Assembly: GCF_018866245.1 (NCBI RefSeq)
Contig: NZ_CP076458.1
Span: 3,162,001-3,226,000, forward strand
Direction of reading: 5' to 3'
From: Novisyntrophococcus fermenticellae
GTDB lineage: Bacteria; Bacillota; Clostridia; Lachnospirales; Lachnospiraceae
Length of the DNA stretch: 64,000 nt
Shown here piece after piece: positions 26,257-34,659 of this stretch. A model generated the notes under the pieces. It was given only the letters and a program-made list of their open reading frames with translations, had not been told where the DNA came from and ran no database searches. The stretch's first letter is position 1. Every line of letters starts with the position of its first letter. The position numbers and the translations under genes were made by a program.

Positions 26257-26282
26257 TTCATTTCCTCCTAGAAATTTTCGTC

Positions 26283-26302
26283 TTTACATCTTAAAATGTA
26301 AA
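26283..26302 (-). promoter_or_regulatory. Palindrome in the leader of the transporter operon
   Basis: TTTACAT-CTTAAA-ATGTAAA is a perfect inverted repeat just upstream of the binding-protein ribosome site. A TATAAT lies about 30 bases further upstream on the same strand with only a poor -35. Likely an operator or leader hairpin. Confidence 0.4.
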
Positions 26303-26423
26303 CCTTATTATCTTTAAGCTGATTTGATTATATAAACTTTCCATAAAGAATGAAATTAAGAAAGCAAGGGAATACTTGTAATTTTTTTAACTTTCGCTTT
26401 CCACACTGTTATTTTTTTACAAT

Positions 26424-28046
26424 CTATGTATTTTTTTCATCCTCCATGCGTCTCTGATAATCCGTTGGTGACATTCCGATATATTTTCGAAAGACTTTTG
26501 AAAAATAATATGCATTTTCATATCCCAGGCGATATGCAATTTCCATTACCATCAACTCACCTTCCTCCAATAAGCGGCAGGCATACTCCATTTTTGTTTC
26601 ATTTACATAATCAACAAAACTCTGATTGTATTCTCGTTTAAAAATTGTAGACAAATATCCTGCTGAAACGCCTACATATTCTGCTGTTTCCTGCAGACTG
26701 ATACAGTCTTCCAGATGATCCACTACATACTTGCGCGCTTTTTGTGCCAGTGGATTTCCCGGCATATTTCCATTTCCAATCACATCATCTAAGGTATTGC
26801 GAAGCATTTCCAGCCAGGAAACTACTTGCTTTCTTGTACTGATATTATCAATTACTGCAATACTGCTGACTCTTTCATATGTAGATGTTTCCATTACCCC
26901 AAATTTGGCAAGCGCTGTGGAAGCCTCTCGATTTAACTCATTCAGCAGCCAGATAGCCTGACTCTTCTGATGTGCCGTATTCTGAATCCTCGCAATCACA
27001 TTATCCATCAACGTATTGATTCCCTTTAAATTCCGCTGCATGATTTCATGATAAAGTTCCGATCCGATTCCCTTTAATCCCAGCGGTTCAAATTCCGTCT
27101 GTCCATTATTTTGATACTTTTCCTCCGGTATCCCAAGGTAATAACGCTCCAATAACGTCCGATATTCATTTGCGCACTGTTTCAGTTCGTCATACCCTTT
27201 ATGTATTCCCGTCCGGAATACCTTACACTCGGTCTGTGTCACATTTTTCATAACACTTGGCAATTTTCGAGTAAACATCCCTGCCTTTTTCTCCCAGTTT
27301 CCACCCATTCCTTCATACACCTTCCACACAAAGAGTACAATGGAATGTGCCGAACCCACATCTAATAGAATATACGAACTTTTAAAAATATTTTCTGCTG
27401 TCTTTATCACCAATTCCTGAACCAGTTCCATGCGTTTTGCACGTTCCTCTTTCTCCGGCAATTCCCCTCCGGATATAAAAAATTCAAAAGGAATGTAAAA
27501 ATACCCGTAGTCATTTAGAACTCCCGATTCTTTCAGTATTGTTACATACTCTTCTTTCTGTCCTCCGCCAAAAAAAAACAGTACTTCCTGCAGCACTCTG
27601 CTGATAATCTTTTTCCGTTCTTCCTGCTCCAGATAACTGACTGCATTTACCACTGTCTGCTGGGTCCGGTTCCCCCGCTCTGCTTTTGCCCGCGCCAGTG
27701 TTTCCTCAAGTTTTGGTGCTTCCAACCTGCTTTTCAGCAAATAATCTACAGCACGAAATTTCATTGCCTGACGAGCAAGTTCAAATTCTTCCAAATTTGT
27801 AAGCACAATAAATACAATATCCGGATATTCTTCATGCACTTTTCCCATCAAAGTGACACCATCCATCACAGGCATATTCAGGTCGATCAGCATAATATCT
27901 ATTGGCATCGAATACACCTGATTCAGCGCATCTTGACCATTTCGCGCTGTTGCTACCAGCTCACAGTCATTTTTTTCCCAATCTACAAGAGACTTTATTC
28001 CCGATAAAATAATCGTTTCATCATCTACAATCATTACTTTATACAT
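26424..28046 (-). CDS. YesN-type response regulator with AraC DNA-binding domain
   Basis: A 540-residue regulator. The N-terminal receiver has DDE near residue 8, the phospho-acceptor Asp in IDIMLIDLNMPVMDG and the Lys in YLLKSRLE. A long middle region is followed by a C-terminal AraC double helix-turn-helix (YVGVSAGYLSTIFKREYNQ and MEIAYRLGYENAYYFSKVFR). The start at 28046 overlaps the kinase stop (TAATG) and has GGAGGAG before it. Together with the kinase it should sense an extracellular sugar and switch on the transporter and lyase genes. Confidence 0.92.
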   Translation of the reverse strand: MYKVMIVDDETIILSGIKSLVDWEKNDCELVATARNGQDALNQVYSMPIDIMLIDLNMPVMDGVTLMGKVHEEYPDIVFIVLTNLEEFELARQAMKFRAVDYLLKSRLEAPKLEETLARAKAERGNRTQQTVVNAVSYLEQEERKKIISRVLQEVLFFFGGGQKEEYVTILKESGVLNDYGYFYIPFEFFISGGELPEKEERAKRMELVQELVIKTAENIFKSSYILLDVGSAHSIVLFVWKVYEGMGGNWEKKAGMFTRKLPSVMKNVTQTECKVFRTGIHKGYDELKQCANEYRTLLERYYLGIPEEKYQNNGQTEFEPLGLKGIGSELYHEIMQRNLKGINTLMDNVIARIQNTAHQKSQAIWLLNELNREASTALAKFGVMETSTYERVSSIAVIDNISTRKQVVSWLEMLRNTLDDVIGNGNMPGNPLAQKARKYVVDHLEDCISLQETAEYVGVSAGYLSTIFKREYNQSFVDYVNETKMEYACRLLEEGELMVMEIAYRLGYENAYYFSKVFRKYIGMSPTDYQRRMEDEKNT

Positions 28047-29770
28047 TATCTCTCCTCCCATTCTTTTGGAATATGTATGGTCACTCTTGCAAATTTTCCT
28101 TTTTCACCTTCATAAATCAGACCGTATTCTTCTCCATAAGTCATCCGTATACGCTCATCTACATTTACAATACCTACCCCACTCATCGCATTTTTATTTT
28201 TCGCTGTCACAACTTTGATAAATACCTCTTTATCAATACCGATGCCGTTATCCTCTACTGTAATATATAATTCTGTTTCTGTCTCGTTTGCTGATACCCG
28301 TACTTCTCCATAGGTTCCATTCGGCACAATTCCATGAAGAATCGCATTCTCAATCAATGGCTGCATGGACATTTTCACGATGAGGTAATCCATATATTTC
28401 TCAGGTATATCACAGATATAATCAAAGATTTCCATGTACCGGACTTGCTGCAATTTTACATAGTCAGCTACCAGAGACAGTTCTTCTCGCAAAGTAATCT
28501 TATCCCCGACTCCCTTTGCCATATTACGCAGCAAATCTTCCAGACTCATCACTGTATCTGCAATATTATCCGCTTTCTGAAACACAGCCATCCAGCGGAT
28601 GGAATCTAATGTATTATACAAGAAATGTGGATTAATCTGTGCCTGAAGCGCATTCATCTCCAGCCGTTGTTTCTGCTCATACATTTCCTTTTGCTTTTTC
28701 ATCAGCTCATTAATATGCCGCACAAGCATATTAAAGGCTTTCCCTATATCAGCAACTTCATCTTCTCCCTCTTCAATAGAAAGATCTGTCTTTAACTTTG
28801 TTTGATCCGTCATCCCTCCAATATGACGACTCAATCGCTGCAAAGGCTGGGTGATTCGTGTGGAAACCATACGTGAGACCGTCACTCCAATGCAGATTAC
28901 AAGAATCAATGTCACAAAAATTACTGAAATAATATGGGCAACATCCTGAGAATACATGCTATTTTCTGACATGACATTTAAATCAAGTCCAAATGGCATA
29001 TATGCCATACTGTTTAACTGCCATCTTATGGTTTTCACTTTTTCTTCATATATCTTCTGACATTCCTTTGAAGAATACCAGCCCCACTCTTTCTGATTGC
29101 GGTCCGTAATAATTACATTGGCAGAATCTTTATATGGTTCAAGAAAATCAACAAACATGTTCGTATTCAATTCCATATAGATATAATTATTGTCCGAACG
29201 ATCCAATGGATAGGCATATACCAATTTCACCGTTCCCTTGTCCACCACTGATTCCGCTAAACAGATTTTTGCTTTTGACGCATCGTTTTTCTCTGCAAAA
29301 ATCGCACTTGCAAAAACTCTTTCCACCGGAATAAAATCTTCTACTGACTTAATTGATATACACAGTCCGCTTCTGTTCACCAAAAGCATATCGTCAACAT
29401 ATTTTTTTACATTACTTCCTTCCAGTGAAAACCACATGGTTTTTTGAGCGTTAAGCGCATACTTTTTCTTTTCAACCGTATCAAACCATCCTCCGCTCAT
29501 TGACCACTTGACGCTGTAACTGTTCTCCGCCGCCAAAGCCAGCACATCTAAAGCTTCTTGTGTTTCTTCCATTTGAGAATACACAACTGATAGATAACCT
29601 TTTTCGATCATCTTTTTCTTATCCATCAACTGATATCCTAATAAAATACTAATCACAATATTCGTGATCAAGCAAAACACTACAACCGGAAGCAAGATTG
29701 ACAATAAGACTTTCAGTTGAAATTTATTTATTGTCCGCTTTTCCCTGTTCTTTTTCACTTTTCCGCTCAT
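28046..29770 (-). CDS. YesM-type sensor histidine kinase
   Basis: A 574-residue membrane kinase: first helix about residues 18-43, a large extracellular sensor loop (about 45-275), second helix about 278-302, HAMP (from VSRMVSTRITQPLQRLS), the His_kinase dimerisation motif NPHFLYNTLDSIRW with the phosphorylated His, and an ATPase domain with N and G boxes (PLIENAILHG, VEDNGIGID). It is translationally coupled to the response regulator and has a good promoter. Ligand is unknown; a lyase product is the obvious candidate. Confidence 0.93.
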   Translation of the reverse strand: MSGKVKKNREKRTINKFQLKVLLSILLPVVVFCLITNIVISILLGYQLMDKKKMIEKGYLSVVYSQMEETQEALDVLALAAENSYSVKWSMSGGWFDTVEKKKYALNAQKTMWFSLEGSNVKKYVDDMLLVNRSGLCISIKSVEDFIPVERVFASAIFAEKNDASKAKICLAESVVDKGTVKLVYAYPLDRSDNNYIYMELNTNMFVDFLEPYKDSANVIITDRNQKEWGWYSSKECQKIYEEKVKTIRWQLNSMAYMPFGLDLNVMSENSMYSQDVAHIISVIFVTLILVICIGVTVSRMVSTRITQPLQRLSRHIGGMTDQTKLKTDLSIEEGEDEVADIGKAFNMLVRHINELMKKQKEMYEQKQRLEMNALQAQINPHFLYNTLDSIRWMAVFQKADNIADTVMSLEDLLRNMAKGVGDKITLREELSLVADYVKLQQVRYMEIFDYICDIPEKYMDYLIVKMSMQPLIENAILHGIVPNGTYGEVRVSANETETELYITVEDNGIGIDKEVFIKVVTAKNKNAMSGVGIVNVDERIRMTYGEEYGLIYEGEKGKFARVTIHIPKEWEER

Positions 29771-29800
29771 TCCACCACTTTTTCATCCTTTGTAACCATA

Positions 29801-29829
29801 ATTATACCCTTTGCATCCCTCAAATTCAA
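29801..29829 (-). promoter_or_regulatory. Sigma-A promoter of the two-component operon
   Basis: On the minus strand TTGAAT and TATAAT are spaced by 17 bases, ending about 30 bases before the kinase start codon. Confidence 0.65.
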
Positions 29830-29925
29830 CCAATTCACTTTCAATCGTTTGACATTCGCTTGTAATATTTTACACAATTTGTAATTTTTTCTTCTTGATG
29901 TTTTATAACCTCCACTGAAGCAAAA

Positions 29926-29966
29926 AAATCCCCTGACAAACTTTATACAAAGTTGCCAGGGGATTT
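29926..29966 (-). terminator. Terminator for leftward transcripts
   Basis: AAATCCCCTG and CAGGGGATTT form a perfect 10-bp stem with a 21-base loop; on the minus strand the stem runs into seven U. It closes the small-gene remnant at 29995-30347. Confidence 0.75.
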
Positions 29967-29994
29967 ACATATTCTATTCTCTCAACAAATTACT

Positions 29995-30347
29995 GAAGTT
30001 TTTCGGATTCAGTTTTACACCAGGTCCCACCGTAAACCCAGTACATTCTCATTGCACCACTGGTTTTATTTTCCAAATAAGACTGCCACACTTTCATATC
30101 CATTATATTTTTTCTGCATATCCAATCAGACCTCCATTCTTCGCTCTGTCTTCTATCATTGCTTTAATTTCTTCATATGCCGCCGACTCTGTTTCATATT
30201 CACCAAGGAAATCGATACCAGATCATGAATCTTGTTATCTGACATACGAGTCTTTATGAAGATAACTCCCTGACCTTTTGGAATCTTTGTTTCCTTTGCT
30301 TCTTCCTGCTGCTGTTCATTGTTTATTTTTAAAATCTTGTGATCCAT
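29995..30347 (-). pseudogene. Small gene remnants of unknown function
   Basis: From an ATG at 30347 with an AGGAGA ribosome site, a 63-codon frame reads MDHKILKINNEQQQEEAKET and later IPKGQGVIFIKTRM. Near 30215 the coherent protein-like sequence passes to another frame (EYETESAAYEEIKAMIEDRA, then LIGYAEK and a stop), which suggests a frameshift. A further short frame (MDMKVWQSYLENK to YGGTWCKTESEKLQ) ends just before the terminator. I recognise no family. It appears to be a small operon or one gene in decay. Confidence 0.35.
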
Positions 30348-30489
30348 TATTAAATCTCCTATTCTGCGTTTGATTAGGAGAGTTTCGCGCGCTACACTCT
30401 CTGGTGTATTGGTCTTGCCTGACCATGTATAAATTGTAGCTGATAAAAGGGGATAAATTAACCGAGCGGTATTCGACATTCATAAGAAA

Positions 30490-30512
30490 AACCCCGAATG
30501 ATATTCGGGGTT
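30490..30512 (-). terminator. Terminator after abiEii
   Basis: AACCCCGAAT and ATTCGGGGTT are perfectly complementary around three bases; on the minus strand the stem is followed by TTTTTCTT. It follows the toxin gene by about 40 bases. Confidence 0.75.
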
Positions 30513-30552
30513 AGGATTGAAATTACTATGAAATTATTCGATATCTTCTTTT

Positions 30553-31497
30553 TTATGATTTGCATTTCCATAATGCCATCGGGTGTTCTTTGATATTTTC
30601 TAAAATACATGTATCTTCAAACAACAGTTCTGGTCTATATTCCTTATGTTCAAAAGCTTCCATATATTCCATCTCGGTTGAAGTCACCTGCATCAAATCA
30701 GATATATATTTTCTGGCACTGCTTTTTCTTTCCTCTAAATCAAAATTTTCCTTTTTACGAAGTGCCGGAAACAAATCACGCCTAATCTTTTGAAATGTAA
30801 GTCTGTCAATAGCTGATGTATCAAATGATTTGTTCACAGTTTCCTGAGAAATCGTATTATAGAAGATAATACACTTACGGAACAAATCTTCTTCATCTGA
30901 GTCAAATAACCCATAGTAGACCATGTTATTAAAATCATACAGATCTCTTGCTGCTGCCCGACTCATAAGTGCATTGGTTTTCGCTGCAAATATCTCCATT
31001 GGAGCAAGTGTATGTATTTCAAATTGATCCTCAAATACATCTGTTAGTATCTTGGTATGCACTGGTGCTAAGATATGGGATCTCAAGGAATAATTCAGTT
31101 CAATTTTGATATTATCCATATTTCCTGCAGCATTGCGATACTGATAATGAAATGCATCAAGGCTAAAGCTAAATCTGGATGCTGTAGATAATTGATATCC
31201 TTCAAAATTCATATATTCCTTAATTATAGTTGTTATCTGTTCTCTGGCTTCTGCCATTTCATCCTTTGTAGTATTCGGAATATAGTCCATATCAATATCA
31301 ACCGATAATCTAGGCAGGTTAAAAATCACCATATTGATCGCCGTTCCGCCCTTTAGGACCAAATGTTCGTGTAAATATGGCTCTGTATTGAAATACTTTA
31401 GTATCTCCTTTAGCCTTAGCACTTTCTCGAATGTATCTCTTACAAAGCCATACTGCTGTGCCATCTTTCCAAGCTGAATCTTGTTATATTCTATCAT
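30553..31497 (-). CDS. abiEii: AbiEii nucleotidyltransferase toxin (type IV toxin-antitoxin)
   Basis: A 314-residue protein of the AbiEii family. The nucleotidyltransferase signature is clear: LVLKGGTAINMVIF followed by RLSVDIDMDY, with the catalytic Asp pair. A later EIFAAKTNALMSRAAARDLYD segment is also typical. AbiEii-type toxins modify tRNA or related targets and give abortive infection against phage. It overlaps the antitoxin gene by 14 bases. The ATG at 31497 has GGAGG at better spacing than the one at 31506. Confidence 0.88.
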   Translation of the reverse strand: MIEYNKIQLGKMAQQYGFVRDTFEKVLRLKEILKYFNTEPYLHEHLVLKGGTAINMVIFNLPRLSVDIDMDYIPNTTKDEMAEAREQITTIIKEYMNFEGYQLSTASRFSFSLDAFHYQYRNAAGNMDNIKIELNYSLRSHILAPVHTKILTDVFEDQFEIHTLAPMEIFAAKTNALMSRAAARDLYDFNNMVYYGLFDSDEEDLFRKCIIFYNTISQETVNKSFDTSAIDRLTFQKIRRDLFPALRKKENFDLEERKSSARKYISDLMQVTSTEMEYMEAFEHKEYRPELLFEDTCILENIKEHPMALWKCKS

Positions 31498-32251
31498 CTT
31501 CTCCATATCCTCCGTTCTTTAAATAGTCCTCTGTATCTGAGACTATCATTTTCCATTTCACATTGTATACGCCCTGGTAAATATCCTTAGACAGATATCG
31601 CTTACTTTTTCCGATATGGGAAAGACATGTATTATAAAATACATCTGTTAATCCTGCTGTACTATATGTCTCCAGTAAATATCCTAATTTTTGGTACAGA
31701 AACTGATTCTGATACTCTTCAAGGTACTGACAGAGCTTTTGTTCATCCAACTTTCGAATGGAACGGATAAATGCAATGATTTCCTCTATTCCTGCTATCT
31801 TATCCATGTCCTTCACACTGTCTACCAGCGTTTTTTCCAGATTAGTCACACGAATTCCTCCACTGTACTGCACGGTTTCGACACCAGACTGCGTCTTCGC
31901 TGGAATATATTTATAGGTATATCCGTCAAATTCAAATTCTTGAAATCGTTTTTCAGATGAAACGTAAACATCATAATACACCTGATCCGACATTCCATGA
32001 TATTCTATTGCTGTATGATGCGAAATGTATGCATTCTTTGTAATCATACAGGCTATCTGAAATCGGTTGGCTACTGGTGCTCCAGTTTCTCCGCTAATAC
32101 AGGTATACAGGTTATTTCTGATTTTCATAATCAACTTCTGTTTCATCAGTCGCTTTAATGCAGACCTTGTGCTTTCCACATTATCATAATATTGATTCAC
32201 ATAATCTGCTGTGAAAACGGGTTCTTGTAATAATTCAAAATAGAGATTCAT
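31484..32251 (-). CDS. abiEi: AbiEi antitoxin / transcriptional repressor
   Basis: A 255-residue protein with an N-terminal winged helix (TADYVNQYYDNVESTRSALKR) followed by the AbiEi central pattern (AYISHHTAIEYHGMSDQVYY) and the VTNLEKTLVDSV segment. AbiEi proteins counter the AbiEii toxin and repress their own promoter. An inverted repeat lies 27 bases upstream, as expected for autoregulation. With abiEii it forms a complete module just outside the ICE. Confidence 0.86.
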   Translation of the reverse strand: MNLYFELLQEPVFTADYVNQYYDNVESTRSALKRLMKQKLIMKIRNNLYTCISGETGAPVANRFQIACMITKNAYISHHTAIEYHGMSDQVYYDVYVSSEKRFQEFEFDGYTYKYIPAKTQSGVETVQYSGGIRVTNLEKTLVDSVKDMDKIAGIEEIIAFIRSIRKLDEQKLCQYLEEYQNQFLYQKLGYLLETYSTAGLTDVFYNTCLSHIGKSKRYLSKDIYQGVYNVKWKMIVSDTEDYLKNGGYGEDDRI

Positions 32252-32277
32252 AGTATCACCTTATTTCTTCTATGATT

Positions 32278-32295
32278 CAGTTCATATTCGAACTG
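32278..32295 (-). promoter_or_regulatory. Likely AbiEi operator
   Basis: CAGTTC-ATATTC-GAACTG is a perfect palindrome-type inverted repeat just downstream of a minus-strand TTGCAT-N17-TATTAT promoter-like pair (about 32310-32340) and upstream of abiEi. Position suits repression. Confidence 0.5.
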
Positions 32296-32448
32296 TCTCT
32301 TGCTATCTATAAACTATAATACTTCAATTTTTGTAGAAATGCAAGTTTATATTTTGCAAGTTTCAGTTTCTATTCAAACTTTTTTCATCAGAAAATAAAC
32401 TTATTTTAAATATATCCATTCCTCACTACTTCCATACTACTTCTTCAA

Positions 32449-32535
32449 AAACAGTTTCATCATCTGCTCTAATCTATCTAATTCATCTAAACTACAGCCC
32501 GCAAGTATGTTGTTGTAAACGGCAAGTACTTTCCA
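32449..32535 (-). pseudogene. Possible MarR-type regulator tail
   Basis: The frame ending at 32449 reads AVYNNILAGCSLDELDRLEQ then MMKLFLKK and a stop, which resembles the final helices of MarR-family regulators. Nothing of the DNA-binding domain is present upstream, where insertion-sequence end repeats begin. Weak evidence. Confidence 0.3.
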
Positions 32536-32597
32536 GCAAAAAGTGGAAATTATTTTCCAGCGTTTTTTGGCAAATAAAATCCAGCACTTTTGCTTAT
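32505..32597. repeat. Repeated TCCAGC motifs resembling an IS21-type end
   Basis: TTTCCAGC, TTTTCCAGC and ATCCAGC occur at short spacing, alternating with GCAAAAAGTGG and CACTTTTGC elements in both orientations. Multiple internal repeats of this kind are typical of IS21-family termini. An IstA-like remnant lies 250 bases away, which supports this reading. Confidence 0.4.
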
Positions 32598-32628
32598 AGC
32601 ACTCCGTGGTTGATCCGCGGAGCATTTT

Positions 32629-32993
32629 TTAACTAAATGGAAGTTCCCTATCTGGAATGGCGTAAACGGGTGGGGTCATTTCTCCCGGAATACTCTCAAG
32701 ATATCGGTCCACCTCTTCGTCATTATCATCCCAGCCATAATAAGCCATTGCAAACTTCCTTGCTTCCTCTGAATTCATTCCCTGGGTATGCTGACGGATA
32801 TACTCTTCATCACGATAGGACGTCAAAAATTTTACCTGATAATCTATACTGTCATTAACAGCAACTGTGAAGTTGTATGCAGATACTGGTATGAGGTATT
32901 CCTTTTCGAGAGAAAATACCTCTGCTGGTATCTTTTGTGTTGTTCCATGTATTTTCTTATTTCCAGTTCTTTTTAGGTGTAAATCGTTGTTTT
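32629..32993 (-). pseudogene. IS21-type transposase (IstA) C-terminal remnant joined to an unknown ORF
   Basis: The minus frame is open for about 120 codons without an early ATG. Its first half contains KIHGTTQKIPAEVFSLEKEY, close to the conserved C-terminal motif of IstA transposases (R/K-I/V-HGTT-x4-P-x2-VF). The second half (GMNSEEARKFAMAYYGWDDN, ending in ELPFS) is not recognised; a 65-residue reading from 32826 is also possible. The N-terminal catalytic part is absent. Confidence 0.42.
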
Positions 32994-33029
32994 ATCTGCT
33001 TCTGTTTTTCTAATTTTTAGTCAAATTAG

Positions 33030-33095
33030 AAAAAGGTATAGAATAAATTAATCTGGCACATCATACATCAGATTGTTTTATCCTATACCTTTTGT
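33030..33095. repeat. Long imperfect hairpin
   Basis: AAAAGGTATAG with ATAAA and TTAATCTG pairs with CAGATT, GTTTTAT and CTATACCTTTT. It borders the DUF6431 element gene and probably marks an insertion-sequence end or bidirectional terminator. Confidence 0.45.
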
Positions 33096-33121
33096 TATTA
33101 TAGTCTGGTCACTAAAAATAA

Positions 33122-33165
33122 AAAGCAGGAACCTCCCCGACCAAAGTTTGGATTCCTGCTTTTGC
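33122..33165 (+). terminator. Terminator-like hairpin before the DUF6431 gene
   Basis: AAAGCAGGAA and TTCCTGCTTT form a 10-bp stem; its flanks are A- and T-rich in both directions. It lies 40 bases upstream of the DUF6431 start and could block read-through into the element gene. Confidence 0.5.
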
Positions 33166-33204
33166 AATACAGTCATGGACAAGTCCATAACTCTTTACTA
33201 CACT

Positions 33205-33728
33205 ATGATAACCCTAAAAGTTGAAGAATACAATCCTATAACTCCAGATTTTTACAATGACCTTATTTCTAAACTTCAATTTCACCGCTTGACTTGCCCT
33301 TGCGGACAAGCTGGCTGTCTTTCTATCCATGGCTATTATGATCGTTATGTAAAGGTCTTTGAAGATAAGCTCCGTTTTCGGATCTGCCGCGTGATCTGCG
33401 AATCCTGTGAACACACTCATGCACTTCTTTTATCATCGTTTGTGCCATACTCTCAGCACTCCTTAAGTGGTCAGGTTGACATCATATCTGCCTACGAAGC
33501 GCAGATGCCACAAACCTCCGTCATGGAAACCAACAACTCCATTACCGAAAGCAACTGCAGGATATCATCCGTCAGTATCTCCTTTATTGGAAGGAAAAGC
33601 TACTTTCAGAAAGGATTACGCTTTCCCCTTCTGACTCATTAGTTTCGCAGTGCTTTAAAACCTGTAAAAGACAATTCATGCAGATTAGAAGGATCTCTAA
33701 TCTTCTTTTTGCAGATTCCATAACCTGA
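33205..33728 (+). pseudogene. DUF6431 mobile-element protein, frameshifted
   Basis: The first frame has the DUF6431 zinc-finger pattern CPCGQAGCLSIHGYYDR and CESCEHTHALLLSS with VPYSQ, up to NNSITESNCR. At about 33558 similarity moves to another frame (IIRQYLLYWKEKLLSERITL, then CKRQFMQIRR and a stop at 33728). A single frameshift therefore splits a protein of about 175 residues. Such proteins accompany small insertion sequences. No partner transposase is intact here. Confidence 0.6.
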
Positions 33729-33744
33729 CACGACATCCTTTCCA

Positions 33745-34195
33745 ATTCTCCTTCAGATGAACGAATATCTCGAATGCGAGACAATAACTCCTCAAAATAG
33801 TTACCACCACCCAAATTCTTTAATCGCTCATCATCCATAGCAAATCCTTTTTTCATATACTCTTTTAAAATATCTGTTGCCCATATTCTAAACTGAGTTC
33901 CTCTAAAAGATTTTACTCTATATCCAACTGAGATAATTACATCTAAGTTATAGTAGTCAACCCGATATGTTTTTCCATCTGTAGCAGTGTAGGCAAATTT
34001 TGCCCAAACTCGTTCCTTAACCAATTCACCTTCCTTAAAAATGTTCCGTACATGCTTACCGATTACGCTATTATCTCGCTGAAATAATTCCGCCATTTGG
34101 TCTATTGAAAGCCATACGGTATCATTATCGAAGGTTACCTCAACTTTTGTAACTCCGTCTTCTGTTGTATACATTAAAACATTCGAATTTTGCAT
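33745..34195 (-). pseudogene. RhuM-family protein, truncated
   Basis: The N-terminal 150 residues match RhuM-type proteins: a KilA-N/Bro-like DNA-binding half (LSIDQMAELFQRDNSVIGKH) and YYNLDVIISVGYRVKSFRGT, then GGGNYFEELLSRIRDIRSSE. Family members continue for about 150-190 more residues. Here resemblance ends near 33745 and the frame reads the antisense of the DUF6431 gene. The insertion of that element removed the rest. A GGGG ribosome site and a promoter remain in front. Confidence 0.72.
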
Positions 34196-34274
34196 ATTTA
34201 TCCCCTTCTATCATTTCAACTAAATATGTATCCTTTTATCAAAACAGCAACTTCTGATTTGCCTTTTGGTTAAA

Positions 34275-34303
34275 TTATAACACAAATCTTGAAAAGAGTG
34301 AAA
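34275..34303 (-). promoter_or_regulatory. Promoter of the rhuM remnant
   Basis: A minus-strand TATAAT (34275-34280) has TTCACT 17 bases upstream. It stands about 80 bases before the truncated rhuM start. Confidence 0.45.
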
Positions 34304-34305
34304 AA

Positions 34306-34347
34306 TAAGTCCACTAGAAGCATAATGCGCTTCCAGCGGACTTTTCA
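34306..34347. terminator. Hairpin terminator AAGTCC...GGACTT
   Basis: AAGTCC-AC-TAGAAGC pairs with GCTTCCAG-C-GGACTT and is followed on the plus strand by TTTTCATTT. It lies between the rhuM promoter and the ICE end. Confidence 0.5.
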
Positions 34348-34659
34348 TTTCATCAAACTTATTTTTCGATACTCTTCATCGTCGGGACTTTCTCCGACGC
34401 AGTTCTGAAACCACTCATATCCCTGAGCAACTCCCTACTTTGCTGTTTACAACCAAATAAAAAGCCTTGTTTACCTTTAAAATTAATTGCTTTCCGCATA
34501 AGTAGTTGTATTATTTGATGTATTTGATGTAAATCCCGATTGAGAGAATGGGTTCTTCAATCGGATTGCTTACTAAATTATAATCTTTATTATTGAACAA
34601 GTCAATCAGACCAAAAAAAGCAGCGTACCAATTTTCATTTTAAAGTACGCCACTTTTTC
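34348..34659. other. Left boundary region of the integrative element
   Basis: No gene is supported. Features typical of an attachment region lie beside the integrase gene: a tandem TTTGATGTA pair (about 34515-34531), a GATTGA-AGAA / TTCT-TCAATC hairpin (about 34537-34561), and a GCGTAC / GTACGC stem near 34624-34651 that probably terminates the integrase message. The exact attachment core cannot be fixed without the other end of the element. No tRNA gene was seen. Confidence 0.4.

Noticed and set aside
30360..30479. N-terminal extension of the small ORF at 30347
   Set aside because: The stretch contains a GAGAGT/ACTCTC hairpin-like leader, while the internal ATG at 30347 has a proper AGGAGA ribosome site.
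33584..33740. C-terminal extension of the rhuM frame
   Set aside because: It is the antisense of the DUF6431 gene and has no resemblance to RhuM proteins; the rhuM homology ends near 33745.
34348..34659. tRNA gene as integration target of the ICE
   Set aside because: No cloverleaf, anticodon arm or CCA-like end could be traced on either strand in this stretch.
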